Shown: piece after piece, positions 60,672-64,000 of the stretch
Layout of the letters: the number at the start of each line of letters is the position of its first letter
How positions within the stretch are numbered: the first letter of the stretch is position 1
Assembly: GCA_024694565.1 (NCBI GenBank)
Contig: JAILJR010000118.1
Location: 1-64,000 of the forward strand
Length of the DNA stretch: 64,000 nt
Origin: Butyrivibrio sp.
GTDB taxonomy: Bacteria; Bacillota; Clostridia; Lachnospirales; Lachnospiraceae
Direction of reading: 5' to 3'
Made by a program: the position numbers and the translations under genes
The notes under the pieces: generated by a model
Database searches by the model: none
What the model was told of the DNA's origin: nothing
What the model saw: the letters and a program-made list of their open reading frames with translations, nothing else

Positions 60672-61484
60672 TCAGGAGTCCATAGAGCCGGGTTTGATGC
60701 TGTATATTTTGGGCGAAATCCTGAGCCTTAAGTATATTTCTGCATACTGGGAAGCCGAAAGCTCCTCAACATAGTTTAGCTGGAAGTTTTTTTTGATTCC
60801 GTTTTTGATGAGGATATCTGCAGCCTTGTTGTAGGCAATTGCAGCTTCGGCCTCTGTGTTGTACTTGCCGACTACGTAATTGCTCCTCAGATGAATAACT
60901 GCCTTGTACTTTATGAAGCCTTTTTCTGCAAACTGCATCACACCCCTGTATCTGTTAAGGATAATGACGTTTTCATAGCGAAGATCGTTGCGGTCGTCGT
61001 TGGCAAAGCGGTAGTCTCTTCCCTCGACTGCGTAGCTCTTTATTCCGTAGCGCTGAAGAATGGAAAGCTGGCTTCCGTAATCGGCTACAAAGAGATGGTT
61101 GCCACGTATCATTATCTTATGAGAGGAGTAGTAGAACAGATCATCGATATCAAATTTGAGAATGTGGGTGGGGGACAGGTAGTATAAAAAGTATTTTTTT
61201 TCAAGATAAATCGGGTTGGAAATATACATCCCCTTGTCACGGAAGTTTATGAGAGAAATTCCCTTTTCAAAAGGAAGTGACATGGTATCGCAAAGGGAAG
61301 AAATGACAAATTCAGGGCTTTTTAGTATCATCAAAGCTTCCTCATAGGCTTTGGCTGCAGCGTCCATCTCATTAAAGCTTCCAAGGGAAATATGCCTTCC
61401 TCTGTAGGTGACTGACGCCCTATAGGAGGGAGTTCCATCCTTCAATGCAGTTATATATACTCCTGTTGTGTTTTTTTTGCCCAT
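60672..61484 (-). CDS. Protein with two AP2-like domains around an HNH-like core
   Basis: 270 aa from the start following GGTGGGAAA; an in-frame ATG seven codons upstream has no ribosome site. Residues 7-52 (GVYITALKDG...LGSFNEMDAAAKAYEEAL) and 180-226 (GVMQFAEKGF...GKYNTEAEAAIAYNKAADIL) are AP2/ERF-like three-strand DNA-binding folds. Between them, about 150-178, EGRDYRFANDDRNDLRYENV resembles the HNH homing-endonuclease D..N.R..NL pattern but lacks clear catalytic His residues. Bacterial AP2 proteins mostly derive from homing endonucleases. It has its own terminator. Role unknown; domesticated regulator or mobile remnant. Confidence 0.75.
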   Translation of the reverse strand: MGKKNTTGVYITALKDGTPSYRASVTYRGRHISLGSFNEMDAAAKAYEEALMILKSPEFVISSLCDTMSLPFEKGISLINFRDKGMYISNPIYLEKKYFLYYLSPTHILKFDIDDLFYYSSHKIMIRGNHLFVADYGSQLSILQRYGIKSYAVEGRDYRFANDDRNDLRYENVIILNRYRGVMQFAEKGFIKYKAVIHLRSNYVVGKYNTEAEAAIAYNKAADILIKNGIKKNFQLNYVEELSASQYAEIYLRLRISPKIYSIKPGSMDS

Positions 61485-61585
61485 TTTCCCACCAAAAAGA
61501 TGCATTTTTATGATATTATTTTATATGATATGTTTGCTATAAGTCAAAGCCGTTAACATGGCTAATTTTATTTGGAGGAGCAGCA

Positions 61586-63076
61586 ATGCAGGAAGTTTTG
61601 TATTCGAGCACAAGGGGAGACATTGGCAGGATACCTGCCTCTTTGGCAATACTTAGGGGACTTGCCCCCGATGGAGGACTATATGTCCCGGAGTTTATAC
61701 CACAGCTTCAAAAATCACTCAGAGAGATTTCTTCTCTTTCCTATCAGGATACAGCATTTGAAGTTATGAAGCTTTTCTTTACTGATTTTTCGGAGGAAGA
61801 GCTGCGGTACTGTATAGAACACGCTTATGATTCGAAATTTGATACTCAGGAGATAGCGCCGATGTCTGAGGCAGGAGGCGCTTATTTCCTTGAGCTCTAT
61901 CATGGAGCTACAATTGCCTTTAAGGATATGGCGCTGTCAATACTGCCATATCTTATGACCACGTCCGCTAAAAAGAACAATGTAAAAAATGAGATAGTTA
62001 TTCTCACAGCTACCAGCGGAGATACAGGAAAGGCAGCACTTGCCGGCTTTGCAGATGTGCCCGGCACAAGGATTATTGTCTTTTATCCCAAGCATGGCGT
62101 CAGCCCCATTCAGGAGCGCCAGATGGTGACACAGAAGGGTGACAACACATGCGTTATCGGGATTGAAGGCAATTTTGATGATGCCCAGAATGGTGTAAAG
62201 AAGATATTTACAGATCCTGAACTCAGGAAGTATATGGATTCAAAGGGCTTCCAGTTCTCATCAGCAAATTCGATCAATATCGGAAGGCTGGTTCCGCAGA
62301 TTGTTTATTATGTTTATTCATATGCGAAGCTTCTTAAGGAGAACAGAATATCGGATGGCGATACCATAAATGTTGTTGTCCCTACCGGCAACTTCGGAAA
62401 TATTCTCGCTGCATATTATGCAAAGAACATGGGGGTTCCCATTGCCAGGCTGATCTGTGCATCAAATTCAAACAAGGTACTCTTTGATTTCTTCAGGACA
62501 GGAGAGTACGACAGGAACAGAGAGTTTGTTCTGACGAGCTCGCCTTCGATGGATATACTTATTTCTTCAAATCTGGAGAGGCTTATCTATCACATTGCAG
62601 GTGATGATGCCAGGGCTAATGCGGCCTTCATGGATAAACTCACAAAGGAAGGAAGCTATGGAATAACTGAAGAGATGAAGAGCAGGCTTTCAGACTTCTA
62701 TGGTGGCTATGCAACGGAGGAGGAGACTGCAGATACCATCAAAAAGCTGTTTGAGGATACGGATTATCTTATAGATACTCATACTGCAGTTGCAGCAGCT
62801 GTTTACAACAAGTACAAAAAGGAAACCGGGGACAGCACAGTTACAATCATTGCTTCAACCGCAAGTCCGTATAAATTTACAAGAAGTGTCATGAATGCCC
62901 TTGGCAAGGGGGATGAGGGCAAGGATGACTTTGAGCTTGCAGATGAACTGTCAAAGCTTTCCAGCGTAGATATACCGGATGCCGTCAAGTCAATAAGATC
63001 GGCACAGATCAGACATGACAAGGTTATTGACAGGAAGGACATGGAGGGTGCAGTCAGGGAGTTTCTGAATATTTAA
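61586..63076 (+). CDS. thrC: Threonine synthase
   Basis: PLP enzyme converting O-phosphohomoserine to threonine. The PLP lysine lies in FKDMALS (about residue 112), with the TATSGDTGKAAL phosphate loop and PTGNFGNILA. 496 aa, the longer E. coli/yeast-like type. TTGGAGGAG precedes the ATG. No leader peptide or T-box is evident in the 100-base upstream gap. Confidence 0.96.
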   Translation: MQEVLYSSTRGDIGRIPASLAILRGLAPDGGLYVPEFIPQLQKSLREISSLSYQDTAFEVMKLFFTDFSEEELRYCIEHAYDSKFDTQEIAPMSEAGGAYFLELYHGATIAFKDMALSILPYLMTTSAKKNNVKNEIVILTATSGDTGKAALAGFADVPGTRIIVFYPKHGVSPIQERQMVTQKGDNTCVIGIEGNFDDAQNGVKKIFTDPELRKYMDSKGFQFSSANSINIGRLVPQIVYYVYSYAKLLKENRISDGDTINVVVPTGNFGNILAAYYAKNMGVPIARLICASNSNKVLFDFFRTGEYDRNREFVLTSSPSMDILISSNLERLIYHIAGDDARANAAFMDKLTKEGSYGITEEMKSRLSDFYGGYATEEETADTIKKLFEDTDYLIDTHTAVAAAVYNKYKKETGDSTVTIIASTASPYKFTRSVMNALGKGDEGKDDFELADELSKLSSVDIPDAVKSIRSAQIRHDKVIDRKDMEGAVREFLNI

Positions 63077-63096
63077 GTGTATAAACGGAGGTGCGT

Positions 63097-64000
63097 ATGG
63101 ATTTAGGCAAGGGATTTTATTACTCAGACAACACACCGGAGATCGTAGAGCTTTCGAAGCTTTCAAAAGAAGCTGACATTATAGAGAACGATCTTTTTAT
63201 CAAGTATGATGTTAAGAGGGGGCTTAGAGACCTTAATGGAAAGGGTGTCCTTACTGGTCTCACAAGGATTTCTGAGATCATTGCCAAAAAGGTTGTTGAC
63301 GGGAAGGAAGAGCCGGCTGACGGAGAGCTTTATTTTAGGGGGTATGACGTACATCAGCTTATTGATGCTGCTGTCAGGAAGAACAGATTTTCTTTTGAGG
63401 AGTGCACATATCTGCTCCTTTTTGACAAGCTTCCTACGGGGAAAGAGCTCTTTGAATTTGAAAAACTGTTGGGATATTACAAGTGTCTTCCGCCAACCTT
63501 TGTAAGAGATGTCATTATGAAGGCTCCGAGCCGTGACATGATGAACACACTGGCAAGGAGCGTGCTTACCCTTTATTCTTATGATGATCTGGCAGATGAT
63601 GTGTCTTTGGCTAACGTACTAAGGCAGTCGCTTCAGCTCATCAGTATGTTTCCGCTTCTTTCAATCTACGGATATCATGCATACAATCATTATCATGAGG
63701 GCAATTCACTTATCATTCATCCGCCGAAGGAGGAGCTTGGGGCAGCTGAAACCATTCTTTACCTTCTGCGTCCTGACAGCAAGTACACAGAGCTGGAGGC
63801 AAAGCTTCTTGATATCTGCCTTGTACTTCATATGGAGCACGGTGGTGGTAATAATTCATCCTTCACGACACATGTTGTAAGTTCAAGCATGACTGACACC
63901 TATTCTGTCATAGCCGCAGCTATCGGGTCTTTGAAGGGACCGAGACACGGCGGTGCCAACATCAAGGTTGTCCATATGTTTGATGATATAGAAGCTCACG
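63097..64000 (+). CDS. gltA: Citrate synthase (5' part, cut by window end)
   Basis: 301 codons are present and open at the window end. The ATG at 63097 follows GGAGGTG, 20 bases after thrC. Family features: RGYDVHQLI, LLLFDKLPTG, and the catalytic region LVLHMEHGGGNNSSFTTHVVSSS with GPRHGGANIKVV. This is the clostridial citrate synthase type; a 2-methylcitrate synthase cannot be ruled out. It condenses acetyl-CoA and oxaloacetate, feeding glutamate and the arginine pathway. The remainder lies outside the window. Confidence 0.9.
   Translation, partial: MDLGKGFYYSDNTPEIVELSKLSKEADIIENDLFIKYDVKRGLRDLNGKGVLTGLTRISEIIAKKVVDGKEEPADGELYFRGYDVHQLIDAAVRKNRFSFEECTYLLLFDKLPTGKELFEFEKLLGYYKCLPPTFVRDVIMKAPSRDMMNTLARSVLTLYSYDDLADDVSLANVLRQSLQLISMFPLLSIYGYHAYNHYHEGNSLIIHPPKEELGAAETILYLLRPDSKYTELEAKLLDICLVLHMEHGGGNNSSFTTHVVSSSMTDTYSVIAAAIGSLKGPRHGGANIKVVHMFDDIEAH

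Noticed and set aside
61506..61585. T-box or attenuator before thrC
   Set aside because: The gap is too short, and no T-box core (GGTGG-type) or leader peptide of Thr/Ile codons is present. The argS, cysS and glyA upstream regions were also checked by eye without success.
1..64000. CRISPR arrays
   Set aside because: No regularly spaced direct repeats with unique spacers were seen; the direct repeats after int overlap or are too close together.

Overview
This 64 kb window is a stretch of low-to-moderate GC Firmicute chromosome. Gene order and protein families fit an anaerobic, rumen or gut Lachnospiraceae (Butyrivibrio-like is my guess, not proven). Supporting points are the DUF5721 and DUF1385 proteins, the cysS-mrnC-rlmB-sigH block, anaerobic NrdD/NrdG, a clostridial-type citrate synthase, AGGAGG ribosome sites and TTGACA-N17-TATAAT promoters. 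I see no CRISPR array, rRNA operon or transposase.

Layout. 1-1.3 kb: the integrase end of an integrative element whose body lies left of the window. 1.4-7.9 kb: core genes (ychF, lgt, a fused aroE-aroK, queH, argS). 8-18 kb: two EAL-type c-di-GMP phosphodiesterases, a GH13 enzyme, tRNA-Met, a CarD-like regulator, an alanyl-tRNA editing protein and azlCD. 18-26 kb: ispF, the cysS-mrnC-rlmB-sigH cluster, rpmE, a DUF1385 protein, prmC and prfA. 26-30 kb: regulators (orphan Hpt, LacI type, LytTR type). 29-36 kb: a divergent arginine regulon, argG facing argC-GNAT-argJ-argB-argD, with repeated operator-like motifs between. 36-44 kb: a solute-binding protein, then a probable operon of comEA, a two-component pair, a GerMN lipoprotein and comEC. 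44-47.5 kb: a GT4 glycosyltransferase overlapping a GH13_31 alpha-glucosidase. 47.6-51 kb: nrdG and nrdD on the minus strand, with paired NrdR-like boxes. 51-57 kb: holA, a DUF1653 protein, GT2, PAP2, a lipid kinase and glyA. 57.4-58.2 kb: a ~700-base non-coding unit. 58-64 kb: a degenerate GH3 membrane protein, a YitT protein, an AP2-domain protein, thrC and the start of citrate synthase.

Most notable observations. (1) A ~700-nt candidate structured RNA at about 57447-58155 has a perfect consensus promoter, a hairpin terminator, no convincing ORF, and long-range complementary segments that would form a pseudoknot. (2) A ~210-bp palindromic repeat has two full copies in opposite orientation (24364-24573 and 32165-32372), a 48-bp minimal palindrome (60450-60497) and a one-ended relic (9760-9796); base changes in its central stem look compensatory. 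(3) A two-AP2-domain protein has a homing-endonuclease-like core. (4) A GH3-fold membrane protein appears to lack its catalytic residues. (5) NrdD carries a fused C-terminal redoxin domain. (6) Two genes look leaderless.

All identifications come from reading the sequence and from family knowledge; no database search was run.
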